A stretch of 7,693 nucleotides of DNA from Campylobacteraceae bacterium (GTDB lineage Bacteria; Campylobacterota; Campylobacteria; Campylobacterales; Sulfurovaceae). Under the pieces are notes generated by a model. That model ran no database searches, was not told where the DNA came from, and worked only from the letters and a program-made list of their open reading frames with translations. How positions within the stretch are numbered: the stretch's first letter is position 1; each line of letters starts with the position of its first letter. The stretch covers positions 1 to 7,693 of the forward strand of contig JALWZI010000065.1 of the NCBI GenBank assembly GCA_027002755.1, written 5' to 3'. The translations under genes were made by a program, and so were the position numbers. Shown piece by piece: positions 1 to 6,934 of this stretch.

Positions 1-585
1 GGTGAAGACCATATCCCTTACGCCCTCGATATAGGCAGGGATGTCCACATGGGAGGGGCACATATCGATACAGGGAGCCGTTACCTTGGCGATGTAGTTA
101 AGATCGTCGCGGCCATAGTGGACCGAGGGCTTCTGCTCGGCGATACAGGTATCGAACTGCTCCTTGTAGTGCTCCATCAGATCGAGGATCGGTTTGGGAA
201 CGGTCCGGCCGATTTCGCACTTGGAGGTAAGCATCATGGTCTGCGAGACCTCCCGCAGATGCTCCACATCCTCGAAGCTGCCTTCACCCCGGGCGATCTT
301 GTCCAGCAGGTCGTAGAGGATCCGCCCGCCCCAGCGTCCGGGAGCGCAGCGCCCGCAAGCCTCCGAGTACTCCTGATAGGTCGCGGCGTACTCTGTCGCC
401 AGACGTACCGCATCGATCTCCTCGTCGAAGATCGCCACCCCGTCCCAGCCGATGAAGGCTTTCGACGGGGTGCCTTCGTCATAGTTCTCCGGCAGTTTGA
501 AGGCGGACTCTTCCCACGCCTCGGGGGCTTTGCCACGGTTGTCGATCCGCTCGCCCCTCCAGGTGGAGAATACCACTTTCGCCAT
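1..585 (-). CDS. NuoF-replacing iron-sulfur protein: NuoF-type 4Fe-4S domain followed by a GltD-like domain (3' partial)
   Basis: Seen: an open frame from ATG at 585 to the left edge, giving the first 195 residues with no stop. AAAGGG (592-597) lies 6 bases upstream of the start, and the ATG shares its A with the TGA of the upstream gene, suggesting translational coupling. Residues about 73-147 align by eye with the C-terminal 4Fe-4S (N3) domain of NuoF: C77-G-R-C80-A-P, then C123-E-I-G. The position of the third cysteine is Gly83. Residues 164-195 contain APC172-x3-C176-P followed by DIPAYI, the opening of the iron-sulfur domain that precedes the FAD/NAD(P)H module in GltD-type proteins. Only 76 residues precede C77, so the roughly 300-residue FMN/NADH region of a normal NuoF is absent. 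Known: Campylobacterota complex I lacks classical NuoE/NuoF. Inferred: an alternative electron-input subunit for complex I. The FAD/NAD(P)H half would lie outside the window and is not seen. Confidence 0.85.
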   Translation of the reverse strand, partial: MAKVVFSTWRGERIDNRGKAPEAWEESAFKLPENYDEGTPSKAFIGWDGVAIFDEEIDAVRLATEYAATYQEYSEACGRCAPGRWGGRILYDLLDKIARGEGSFEDVEHLREVSQTMMLTSKCEIGRTVPKPILDLMEHYKEQFDTCIAEQKPSVHYGRDDLNYIAKVTAPCIDMCPSHVDIPAYIEGVRDMVFT

Positions 586-818
586 CAGTCACCCTTTCTT
601 TTGACCACGATGGTCCAGTCCACTTCCGTGAACTTGAGGGAGTTCATCAGCTCGTGACCGTGCTCTTTGACCAGGTCGGCGCTCTTCTGAATCGGAGAGA
701 AATCCCCGATCTCGAAGAGGAAGATCCCCACTTCCCTCGGTTTGAGGTCGGTCTCGATCAGTTCGATCATCCGGTCGTAGAAGTTGTCGTGAAGGTGTCG
801 CAAATCGTATCGTTTCAT
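585..818 (-). CDS. NuoE-like small complex I subunit of Campylobacterota type, cysteine-free
   Basis: A 77-residue protein starting MKRYDLRHLHDN. The start at 818 is chosen over an upstream in-frame Met at 899 because AAAGGAA (824-830) sits 5 bases before it and the longer version would run into nuoD, which ends at 844. Its TGA overlaps the ATG of the next gene by one base. Position and size match the small protein annotated as NuoE in H. pylori (HP1264) and C. jejuni (Cj1575c). It contains no cysteine, so it cannot bind the 2Fe-2S cluster (N1a) of genuine NuoE and has no thioredoxin-like domain of normal size. It is rich in charged residues and has no membrane segment. The role is probably structural, or as an adaptor between the quinone module and the replaced input module; this is inferred from context only. 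Confidence 0.88.
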   Translation of the reverse strand: MKRYDLRHLHDNFYDRMIELIETDLKPREVGIFLFEIGDFSPIQKSADLVKEHGHELMNSLKFTEVDWTIVVKRKGD

Positions 819-843
819 ACTCGTTCCTTTCTGGCCGTCTGAT

Positions 844-2073
844 CTATCGGTCGACTTCACCGAAGACGATATTGGTGCTTCCGATGATGGTGACCACATC
901 GGGGATATAGGTTCCCGGCAGAATATCCTGGAGAATCCCGGTGTGGAAAAAGCTGGGCGCCCGTGCTTTGAGGCGGTAGGCGTAGGGCTCGCCCTCGCTG
1001 CGGATCCAGAAGCCCAGCTCCCCTTTGGGCGACTCGGTAGGAGCGTAGACGGTCCCTTTGGGAGGCCGCATCCCCTGGGTCACCAGAACGAAATGCTGCA
1101 TCAGCGCGTAGTTCTGGGTCATGATCTCCTCTTTGGGAGCGGAGATGTACTGGGGCGCATGGGCCATGAGCTGCGGCTCCGTCTTGGCATACATCCCGAT
1201 GAGTTGTCGCAGGATCCGCACCGACTGCCGCATCTCCTCCATATAGAGGCGATAACGTCCGTAACTGTCGCAACGGTCGGTAACGGGGATATCGAAATCG
1301 AGCTCGCCGTAGAGCTCGTAGGGCTCCTCTTTGCGGACATCGTACTCAATCCCCGAGCCCCGGAGCATGATGCCGGTACATCCCCACTCCAGCGCCTGCT
1401 CGGGGGTGACGATCCCCACATCCTCCAGACGCATCTTCCAGATCCGGTTCTCGGTGAGCAGATCTTCGTAGAGCTTGATCTGTTCAGGGAGTCGGTCGAT
1501 GAAGTCGGTCAGCTGGGTCAACCAGCCCTCCGGCAGATCCAGCGGTACGCCGCCGATACGGACCGCCGAGTGGGTCAGGCGCGCTCCGCAGTAGTCTTCC
1601 ATCAGGTCCATGGCGAACTCCCGCTCCCGGAAGGCGTAGAGGAAGATCGACATCGCTCCAACATCCAGGGCATGGGTCGCCAGGAAAAAGAGGTGGGAGA
1701 TGATCCGGTTGAGCTCCAGGAGCATGGTGCGGATCACCTGGGCCCTGCGGGGGACCTCCAGCCCGATGAGCCGCTCCACCGCCAGGGCGAAAGCGTAGTT
1801 GTTGGAGGTAGAAGCGATATAGTCCATCCGGTCGGTGGTGGGGAGGAACTCGTTGTAGATCATGTTTTCCGCCATCTTCTCGATCCCACGGTGGAGATAG
1901 CCGATGTCGGGATAGGCCTTGACCACCTGCTCGCCGTCGAGCTCCAGGATCAGCCGCAACTGACCGTGGGCCGAGGGGTGCTGGGGACCGAAGTTGATCA
2001 CCATGGTGTTGTCGTCACGCTCGAAATTGAGGTTTTCGAAGAAGGGTCTGAGTTTATTGGGCTGCTGCTGCAT
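844..2073 (-). CDS. nuoD: NADH-quinone oxidoreductase subunit D (49 kDa type)
   Basis: A 409-residue peripheral-arm subunit of complex I that forms the quinone-binding pocket with NuoB. Seen: GPQHPSAHG at residues 29-37, GYLHRG at 58-63, [11 protein letters not shown] at 75-85, a conserved SHLFF segment, a [10 protein letters not shown] stretch and the family C-terminus ending VFGEVDR. H36 and Y85 fall where the quinone-headgroup His and Tyr of the family lie (H38/Y87 in Thermus). Length is normal for a stand-alone NuoD, so it is not fused to NuoC. AGGAG (2079-2083) lies 5 bases before the ATG and overlaps the nuoC stop codon. The NuoE-like gene begins 25 bases after its TAG stop. The catalytic residues look intact, so the quinone end of the complex should work normally. 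Confidence 0.98.
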   Translation of the reverse strand: MQQQPNKLRPFFENLNFERDDNTMVINFGPQHPSAHGQLRLILELDGEQVVKAYPDIGYLHRGIEKMAENMIYNEFLPTTDRMDYIASTSNNYAFALAVERLIGLEVPRRAQVIRTMLLELNRIISHLFFLATHALDVGAMSIFLYAFREREFAMDLMEDYCGARLTHSAVRIGGVPLDLPEGWLTQLTDFIDRLPEQIKLYEDLLTENRIWKMRLEDVGIVTPEQALEWGCTGIMLRGSGIEYDVRKEEPYELYGELDFDIPVTDRCDSYGRYRLYMEEMRQSVRILRQLIGMYAKTEPQLMAHAPQYISAPKEEIMTQNYALMQHFVLVTQGMRPPKGTVYAPTESPKGELGFWIRSEGEPYAYRLKARAPSFFHTGILQDILPGTYIPDVVTIIGSTNIVFGEVDR

Positions 2074-2081
2074 GACGGCTC

Positions 2082-2876
2082 CTACTTTCTTTTATCCAGG
2101 ACTTTGTGGGGACCTTTGTTGTAGTCCACCAGAAAATCGCTGCTGTATTCGATGGGAGTTTCGGTCTCGTCCACCAGTTCGGGATCGGCGCCGAAGGGGA
2201 CTTCATGGCCGATCCGGGCGAAGCGCTGGGTGTCGTAGCGGTCGATCCGGGCAGGATCACGCAGCTCGGGTCCGATGATGTCGCGATACTCCTTGCCGAA
2301 GATCTTGTCCACCTCGTACCAGCTGGCGAACTCGTCCCCCTCCAGGGGATAGGTCTTGCGCAGGGGATGGCCTTCCCAGTCGTCGGGCATGATAATCCGC
2401 TTGAGGTAGGGGTGGTTGTTGACGACGATCCCGAACATATCGTACATCTCCCGCTCGGCAAACTTGGCCATGGCATAGAGGGGCACGATGCTTTCGATGG
2501 CCTGGTTCTCTTTGATCCGGGTCAGGAAGCGGACCCGTTTGGCCTCGTCGAGATTGAGCATCTGGTAGAAGATCTCGAACTCTCCGTCCTGGGCCAGGTA
2601 GTCCACGGCGCTGAGTTCGGAGCACATGGCGTAGCCGCACTCCTCCTTGAGGGTCCGCAGGGCGTCGATGTTCTGCTCGGGACGGATGTGGATCACCAGC
2701 TGACCGATCTCGATATAGGCGTCGAGTACCTCAACGGCTCCTTTGATCTTCTCCAGTACCGCTGCGAAATGGGCATCCTCTTCTACCGGCAGACGGGGAA
2801 CCTGGGGCGCGACCCAGAAGCGGTCGGTATATTTGGCTTTGGCCTGGACGTTGTCTTTGGGGGTATATTTTCTCAT
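2082..2876 (-). CDS. nuoC: NADH-quinone oxidoreductase subunit C (30 kDa type)
   Basis: A 264-residue peripheral-arm subunit that bridges NuoD and the rest of the hydrophilic arm of complex I. Seen: the family signature in the middle of the protein, [11 protein letters not shown] followed by NHPYLKRI, then [10 protein letters not shown]. About 60 residues follow this signature, a longer tail than many NuoC proteins, ending in a lysine-rich tip. The ATG at 2876 shares one base with the nuoB TGA (TGATG), and AGAGG inside the nuoB 3' end is the likely ribosome site. Eight bases separate its stop from nuoD. It binds no cofactor in this family. The only uncertainty is the role of the extended tail. 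Confidence 0.97.
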   Translation of the reverse strand: MRKYTPKDNVQAKAKYTDRFWVAPQVPRLPVEEDAHFAAVLEKIKGAVEVLDAYIEIGQLVIHIRPEQNIDALRTLKEECGYAMCSELSAVDYLAQDGEFEIFYQMLNLDEAKRVRFLTRIKENQAIESIVPLYAMAKFAEREMYDMFGIVVNNHPYLKRIIMPDDWEGHPLRKTYPLEGDEFASWYEVDKIFGKEYRDIIGPELRDPARIDRYDTQRFARIGHEVPFGADPELVDETETPIEYSSDFLVDYNKGPHKVLDKRK

Positions 2877-3388
2877 CAGACAAACCTCTGCAGTTTTCGT
2901 TTTTTCATGTCGGCCGATTCACGGCGGATCTTCTTCTGCAGCATCATCATGGCGTACTGCAGCGTTTCAGGGCGGGGGGCACAGCCGGGGAGGTAGATAT
3001 CCACCGGAATGATCCGGTCGACCCCCTGAACGGTGGCGTAGGTGTTGAACATCCCTCCGGTGTTGGCACAGGAGCCCATGGAGATGACCCACTTGGGTTC
3101 GGCCATCTGGTCATAAAGGCGTCGGGCGAACTCGGCGTGCTTTTTGGAGAGGGTCCCGGCCAGGATCATCACATCCGCCTGACGGGGAGAGGCCCGGAAG
3201 ATCACCCCCATCCGGTCGAAGTCGAAACGGCTCGCCCCGGAGGCCATCATCTCGATGGCGCAGCAGGCCAGTCCGTAGGTCAGGGGCCAGAGTGAGTTGG
3301 AGCGTCCCCAGTTGAGCAGTTTGTCCACCGTGGTCAGTGCCACGGGCAGGCCTCCCGAGGAGGCGTAGTTTACTTGATGCTGTGCCAT
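2876..3388 (-). CDS. nuoB: NADH-quinone oxidoreductase subunit B (carries cluster N2)
   Basis: A 170-residue protein holding the last 4Fe-4S cluster (N2) before quinone. Seen: the tandem pair C42-C43 in [12 protein letters not shown]107 in MGSCANTGG and C136 in LPGCAPRPE, so all four N2 ligands are present. The segment around residues 77-104 (GTLSKKHAE, then EPKWVISMG) is also typical of the family. AAGGAG (3396-3401) is 7 bases before the ATG, which lies 19 bases inside the end of nuoA; nuoB ends overlapping nuoC by one base. The C-terminus is strongly basic (KKRKLQRFV), consistent with docking on the membrane-side interface, though that is inference. Length and motifs are normal. Confidence 0.98.
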   Translation of the reverse strand: MAQHQVNYASSGGLPVALTTVDKLLNWGRSNSLWPLTYGLACCAIEMMASGASRFDFDRMGVIFRASPRQADVMILAGTLSKKHAEFARRLYDQMAEPKWVISMGSCANTGGMFNTYATVQGVDRIIPVDIYLPGCAPRPETLQYAMMMLQKKIRRESADMKKRKLQRFV

Positions 3389-3759
3389 TCAAGTGCTCCT
3401 TTCTTCCATGCATAGATAAATCCGATCGCCAACAGCAGGATAAAGAGGATCATTTCCGCGAACCCAAACCATCCCAGGAGTTTGAAGTCGATGGCCCAGG
3501 GGAACATGAAGATGATCTCCACGTCGAAGAGGATAAACAGCAGCGCGATCAGATAGAACTGCGCCGAGATCCGGTTGGGCTGTTTGTTGGGCTCCGGGCC
3601 GCACTCGTAGATGGAGAGCTTGAGCTTTTCCGTATCGAGGCGGGCCAGTTTCCGGCTGACGAAGCGCGCCAGAAAGAGCGTCGCCGGAAAGGCCACCACC
3701 GTGATCAAGAAGAGAACGAAGACACCGAAATAGGGATGATCGGTCACCAGATGTGTCAT
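3370..3759 (-). CDS. nuoA: NADH-quinone oxidoreductase subunit A (membrane)
   Basis: A 129-residue membrane subunit of complex I and the first gene of the operon. Three hydrophobic segments are visible, at about residues 9-32, 66-86 and 92-114. The loop after the first holds YECGPEP (51-57), and the second helix carries the conserved acidic pair in [12 protein letters not shown] (D79, E81). The start at 3759 is preferred over an in-frame Met at 3801 because AAAGGG (3767-3772) lies 7 bases before it and residues added upstream would not resemble the family; the 3801 Met also lies at or upstream of the predicted transcription start. It overlaps nuoB by 19 bases. The single cysteine (C53) is the conserved loop cysteine. 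Confidence 0.97.
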   Translation of the reverse strand: MTHLVTDHPYFGVFVLFLITVVAFPATLFLARFVSRKLARLDTEKLKLSIYECGPEPNKQPNRISAQFYLIALLFILFDVEIIFMFPWAIDFKLLGWFGFAEMILFILLLAIGFIYAWKKGALEWHSIK

Positions 3760-3784
3760 GGTCTTACCCTTTTGTTGAGAATGC

Positions 3785-3802
3785 TGTGCACAATGTGCCA
3801 CA
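3785..3802. promoter_or_regulatory. Paired TGTG..CACA motifs over the predicted nuo transcription start
   Basis: TGTGCACA (3785-3792, a perfect palindrome) and TGTGCCACA (3794-3802, a near-palindrome) are one base apart. They straddle the predicted nuo start site (about 3795) and touch the -10 box. The placement would suit a repressor operator, but no known regulator is assigned and chance is possible. Confidence 0.25.
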
Positions 3803-3810
3803 TCTTAACA
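3802..3810 (-). promoter_or_regulatory. Candidate extended -10 promoter of the nuo operon
   Basis: Read on the minus strand, TGT followed by TAAGAT forms an extended -10 (TGnTAAGAT). The predicted transcription start is near 3795, leaving a leader of about 36 bases before nuoA that includes its ribosome site. No good -35 box is present 16-18 bases upstream, which fits the primary sigma factor of Campylobacterota, known for weak -35 dependence. A run of T and A (minus-strand CCTTTAAATAACTTT) precedes it. Judged by eye only. Confidence 0.5.
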
Positions 3811-3896
3811 GAAAGTTATTTAAAGGGGTTTGGCCGCTCGGAGCGCACTGCAAAAAGCTCTGCGGGGTGTAACGATGGGAAACAGGGGGTGTTCGA

Positions 3897-3942
3897 TTGA
3901 GAATTATATTTCCGGTTTCAATACTCGATTCTGAGCTATACT
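3897..3942 (+). promoter_or_regulatory. Candidate promoter region for yidD-pyrC and downstream genes
   Basis: Two overlapping possibilities are seen. TATACT (3937-3942) is a good -10 only 7 bases before the yidD ATG and would place the start site at or next to the ATG. Alternatively TTGAGA (3897-3902) and AATACT (3920-3925) are 17 bases apart and would start near 3932. A further TATATT lies at 3905-3910. The region is distinctly AT-rich compared with the genes around it. Which box is used cannot be decided from sequence. Confidence 0.4.
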
Positions 3943-3949
3943 TGTTCCT

Positions 3950-4333
3950 ATGAATATCAAGCGCTTTTTCATCGCTCCCATTCGGGGGTACCAATATATC
4001 TCCCGGATGCTGCCCGCCAGCTGCCGCTACTATCCCACCTGCAGCGAATACGCCAAATGGCAGTTCGAATTCAACCGTCCCGATCGGGCTTTCGCGGCAA
4101 CGGCGCTGCGGATCCTGCGCTGCAATCAGCTCTTTCCGGGAGGGATCGACTATCCCAGGGTCCACTGGCAGCCGCCCAGCCCGGCACGGGTGGCCAATCC
4201 TCTCTCTCCCCCCGGCCGGAATCTCGCCCCTCTCCCCAGGACTAATCCCTCTGATAGGGAAATCGACATACAATATTGGATCGTCCCTCTCGGTACAGGG
4301 GAACACCTCATTCTAAAGGCCTTCGATGACTGA
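3950..4333 (+). CDS. yidD: Membrane protein insertion efficiency factor YidD
   Basis: A 127-residue protein of the YidD family, which assists YidC/Sec-dependent insertion of inner-membrane proteins. Seen: an amphipathic N-terminus with a basic and aromatic character, then the signature SC25RYYPTC31SEYA, followed by RILRC58[11 protein letters not shown]. The three cysteines and the GG-D-P ending of the core are those of the family. The core ends near residue 70; E. coli YidD is 85 residues, so this protein has an added tail of about 50, proline-rich at first and then ending [16 protein letters not shown]. No ribosome-binding sequence is visible in the 20 bases before ATG 3950, but the next Met (residue 20) would remove conserved sequence, so 3950 is kept. 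It overlaps pyrC by 8 bases. It is not beside rpmH, rnpA or yidC, its usual neighbours. Confidence 0.95.
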   Translation: MNIKRFFIAPIRGYQYISRMLPASCRYYPTCSEYAKWQFEFNRPDRAFAATALRILRCNQLFPGGIDYPRVHWQPPSPARVANPLSPPGRNLAPLPRTNPSDREIDIQYWIVPLGTGEHLILKAFDD

Positions 4334-5342
4334 GATCATCCTCCATGAACCTCTCGACATGCACCTCCACCTGCGCGACGGAGCCATGCTTCGCATCGTC
4401 GCACCGCTCAGCGCCCACAGCTTCAGCGGCGCATTGATCATGCCCAACCTGGTCCCCCCCGTCACCGATGCAGAGTCGATGCGCGCCTACCGGAAGCGGA
4501 TCCTGGCGGCGATCGGTGACGAGACTTTCGAGCCCTACATGACCCTCTTTTTCAAGCCGGAGTACGATCTCGATTTTCTCGCCCCTATGGCCGAAGAGCT
4601 CACCGCCGTCAAACTCTATCCCGCCGGTATCACCACCAACAGCGAAGGTGGTGTCAGCGGTTTCGATATCGAGGAGCTTCGCCCGGCGCTAGGTGCCCTG
4701 AGCGAACTGGGGATCCCGCTGTGCATCCATGGGGAGACCGGCGGTTTCGTCATGGACAGGGAGAAGGAGTTCGTCCCTATCTACGAGGCACTGGCCGATG
4801 CCTTTCCCGACCTGACCATCATCATGGAGCATATCACCACTGCCGAGAGCGTCGCGGCCCTGGATCGCCACCCCAATCTTTACGCCACGATCACTCTGCA
4901 TCACCTGCTGATCACCCTGGACGACGTAGCCGGAGGGATGCTCCAACCCCACCTCTTCTGCAAGCCCATCGCCAAACGTCCCGAGGATCGGGAGGCACTG
5001 CTGCAGGCAGCTTTGGACGCCCATCCCAAAGTAATGTTCGGTTCCGACAGTGCCCCACACCCGCAACACGCCAAAGAGTGTCCCGGATGTGCCGCCGGGG
5101 TCTTCACCGCCCCCATCGCACTGCCGGCTCTGGCGGAGCTTTTTGCCCGACACGGCAAACTGGAGAATCTCCAACACTTCGTCAGCAGCAACGCGCAGCG
5201 GATCTATGGCCTCAATCCTCCGAAAAAAAAGGTGCGACTGACCGATACTCCCATGCGGGTCCCTGAAAAGTACGGAGAGGTGGTCCCCATGTTCGCTGGA
5301 GAAGAGATCGGATGGAGTATCGACGCTGTCAGCGTCAAGTGA
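4326..5342 (+). CDS. pyrC: Dihydroorotase (PyrC, class II)
   Basis: A 338-residue zinc amidohydrolase that cyclises N-carbamoyl-aspartate to dihydroorotate, the third step of pyrimidine synthesis in the cytoplasm. Seen: metal ligands H13 and H15 in DMHLHLRDG, the lysine carboxylated in this family (K96, in VKLYPAG), H135 in CIHGE, H169 in MEHITT and the catalytic Asp241 in GSDSAPH. TLHHLL (190-195) and the substrate-loop region are also typical. Length matches E. coli-type PyrC. The ATG lies inside the yidD 3' end with AAAGG (4314-4318) 7 bases upstream. Near the C-terminus, codons for PPKKKV include an A8 run (5223-5230). It should be an active catalytic enzyme, not a PyrC-like pseudo-dihydroorotase, because all metal ligands are present. 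Confidence 0.98.
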   Translation: MTEIILHEPLDMHLHLRDGAMLRIVAPLSAHSFSGALIMPNLVPPVTDAESMRAYRKRILAAIGDETFEPYMTLFFKPEYDLDFLAPMAEELTAVKLYPAGITTNSEGGVSGFDIEELRPALGALSELGIPLCIHGETGGFVMDREKEFVPIYEALADAFPDLTIIMEHITTAESVAALDRHPNLYATITLHHLLITLDDVAGGMLQPHLFCKPIAKRPEDREALLQAALDAHPKVMFGSDSAPHPQHAKECPGCAAGVFTAPIALPALAELFARHGKLENLQHFVSSNAQRIYGLNPPKKKVRLTDTPMRVPEKYGEVVPMFAGEEIGWSIDAVSVK

Positions 5343-5345
5343 AAA

Positions 5346-5373
5346 AGTGAAGGGTGAAGAGTGAAGGATGAGA
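5346..5373 (+). repeat. Short degenerate heptamer repeat after pyrC
   Basis: Three contiguous units, AGTGAAG, GGTGAAG and AGTGAAG (5346-5366), followed by a diverged unit GATGAGA (5367-5373). The array begins 3 bases after the pyrC stop codon and fills most of the 39-base gap before the carbonic anhydrase gene. It has the same 7-base period and purine-rich coding-sense strand as the array after cysK. It also supplies the only purine-rich sequence upstream of the next start codon, AAGGA at 5364-5368, 13 bases away. Confidence 0.75.
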
Positions 5374-5381
5374 AATAAGTC

Positions 5382-6026
5382 ATGGAAAAGTTAAGTGAAT
5401 TCGAGAAAGGCCATCAGTATTTCCGTACGGTCAAATTCAAACAGAACGAAGAGCGTTTCAAAAAGCTGGTAGAGGAGGGGCAGAATCCCCGAGCCCTCTT
5501 CATCGGCTGCAGTGACAGCCGGGTCATGCCGGCGATGATCACCGGCAGCGGTCCGGGGGATCTTTTCATCGTCCGGAATATCGGCAACTTCGTCCCCCCC
5601 TTCTCTCCCGACAATGATTACCACGCCACCGCTGCCGCTATAGAATACGCTGTAGGCCATCTTGAAGTAAGCGACATCATCGTCTGCGGACACTCCGACT
5701 GCGGAGCGATCAAGGCCTGCTTCGAGGAGCACCAGGCGAGCGAAGAGAACATCCATACGATCAAGTGGCTCCAACTGGGCGAACCCGCCCGGGACATGGC
5801 CCGCCGGGGACTCTCCGAGGAGACCCTGGAGGCTCAGCGGGATTTCGCCGAAAAGGCTTCGGTAGTCTTCCAGCTGGAGAACCTCCTGAGTTATCCTGCA
5901 GTCCGCCGCCGCGTCGATGCGGGCAAGCTTTTTCTCCACGGCTGGCACTATAACCTGGCGACAGGGGAGATCCTCTACTTCGACGAAACCGTATTGGAAT
6001 TCAAACCGCTGGGAGCCCAATCATGA
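5382..6026 (+). CDS. Beta-class carbonic anhydrase
   Basis: A 214-residue zinc enzyme interconverting CO2 and bicarbonate. Seen: zinc ligands C43 (in IGCSDSR), H104 and C107 (in CGHSDCG), with the catalytic Asp45-Arg47 pair, plus RNIGNFVPPF (65-74) and the AAAIEYAV helix (84-91). The C-terminal third contains GWHYNLATGEIL, common in this clade. No signal peptide is visible, so it is cytoplasmic. By memory it resembles the Campylobacter CanB type; a gene symbol is not assigned. The ribosome site is weak (AAGGA, 13 bases away). It overlaps cysK by four bases (ATGA), implying coupled translation. In this operon it could supply bicarbonate for carbamoyl phosphate (upstream of PyrC) or, in an autotroph, CO2 for carbon fixation; both roles are inference. 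Confidence 0.97.
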   Translation: MEKLSEFEKGHQYFRTVKFKQNEERFKKLVEEGQNPRALFIGCSDSRVMPAMITGSGPGDLFIVRNIGNFVPPFSPDNDYHATAAAIEYAVGHLEVSDIIVCGHSDCGAIKACFEEHQASEENIHTIKWLQLGEPARDMARRGLSEETLEAQRDFAEKASVVFQLENLLSYPAVRRRVDAGKLFLHGWHYNLATGEILYFDETVLEFKPLGAQS

Positions 6027-6934
6027 TCTACGACCGGATCGACGAGACCATCGGACGGACCCCTCTGCTCCGGCTGGATTATCTGGGGGCCGACGCGACC
6101 GTGCTGGCCAAAGCGGAGTATTTCAACCCCGGCTCCTCGGTCAAGGATCGGATCGCCAAAGCGATGATCGAAGGAGCCCTGGACCGGGGCGAGATCGACA
6201 GCGAGACCGTCATCATCGAGCCCACCAGCGGCAATACCGGTATCGGCCTGGCCCTGATCTGCGCCGTGCGGGGGCTGCGGCTGATCCTGACTATGCCCGA
6301 ATCCATGAGCCTGGAGCGGCGTAAACTCCTGGCCCACTTGGGTGCCGAACTGATCCTCACTCCGGCCAAGGAGGGGATGCAGGGAGCCATCGACGAAGCG
6401 ACACGGCTGGCAGCAAGTTTCGACAAGGCCTGGATCCCCAACCAGTTCGCCAATCCCGACAATCCTGCCGCCCACGAAGCGACCACCGCTCGGGAAATCC
6501 TGGAGGCCACCGGCGGCAAGGTTGACATCTTTGTCGCCGGGGTGGGCACCGGCGGGACGCTCAGCGGCAACGGGCGTCTCCTCAAGGCCCATAACCCCGA
6601 TCTGAAGGTCGTCGCCGTCGAACCGGAAAACTCCCCCGCCATCAGCCAAGGTACCGCCGGCCCCCACAAGATCCAAGGGATCGGTGCGGGGTTCATCCCC
6701 GACAACCTGAATGTCAATCTCATTGACGAAGTCTTGACGATCCCCGACGAGGAAGCCTTCGCCTTCGCCAGAGAGGCCGCCCGCAAAGCGGGGCTGTTGG
6801 TGGGCATCTCTTCCGGCGCCAACCTCGCCGCCGCCTACCGCCTCGCAGGGCACCCCGAAAATGCCGGCAAGACCATCGTCACGATCCTGCCCGATACGGC
6901 GGAGCGGTATCTGTCGACAGAGTTGTTTGAGTGA
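6023..6934 (+). CDS. cysK: Cysteine synthase (O-acetylserine sulfhydrylase, CysK family)
   Basis: A 303-residue PLP enzyme that makes cysteine from O-acetylserine and sulfide. Seen: the PLP lysine K41 in NPGSSVKDR, the substrate loop PTSGNTG (67-73), the phosphate-binding GTGGT (175-179), the PENSPAIS stretch and GIGAGFIP that close the active site, GISSGAN near residue 260 and the family ending PDTAERYLSTELF. This fits CysK better than CysM, though the two are hard to separate by eye, and a cystathionine beta-synthase or O-phosphoserine role cannot be excluded. GGGAG lies about 8 bases before the ATG, inside the carbonic anhydrase gene. The TGA stop (6932-6934) lies inside a hexamer repeat that runs into the heptamer array. 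A sulfide-using enzyme fits a sulfur-oxidising Campylobacterota host. Confidence 0.96.
   Translation: MIYDRIDETIGRTPLLRLDYLGADATVLAKAEYFNPGSSVKDRIAKAMIEGALDRGEIDSETVIIEPTSGNTGIGLALICAVRGLRLILTMPESMSLERRKLLAHLGAELILTPAKEGMQGAIDEATRLAASFDKAWIPNQFANPDNPAAHEATTAREILEATGGKVDIFVAGVGTGGTLSGNGRLLKAHNPDLKVVAVEPENSPAISQGTAGPHKIQGIGAGFIPDNLNVNLIDEVLTIPDEEAFAFAREAARKAGLLVGISSGANLAAAYRLAGHPENAGKTIVTILPDTAERYLSTELFE

Noticed and set aside
943..2124. A 393-codon plus-strand open frame opposite nuoD
   Set aside because: Its frame is the mirror of a GC-rich conserved gene; the product has no family signature and the opposite strand encodes a full canonical NuoD.
2106..2996. A 296-codon plus-strand open frame opposite nuoC and the end of nuoB
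   Set aside because: Same explanation: antisense to well-supported NuoC and NuoB, with no recognisable motif.
3760..3949. A small RNA or riboswitch in the divergent gap
   Set aside because: Only short inverted repeats are present and the nuo leader is about 36 bases; nothing beyond promoters is supported.
3764..4306. A 180-codon minus-strand open frame opposite yidD and across the promoter region
   Set aside because: It is antisense to the YidD signature and runs through both candidate promoters; no ribosome site or family match.
4454..5600. C7 runs at 4454-4460 (pyrC) and 5594-5600 (carbonic anhydrase), possible phase-variable tracts
   Set aside because: Both encode conserved Val-Pro-Pro in essential-type enzymes and are shorter than typical variable tracts in Campylobacter.
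5391..6853. Long minus-strand open frames opposite carbonic anhydrase and cysK
   Set aside because: They are shadows of GC-rich coding sequence; the plus-strand proteins hold all catalytic residues.
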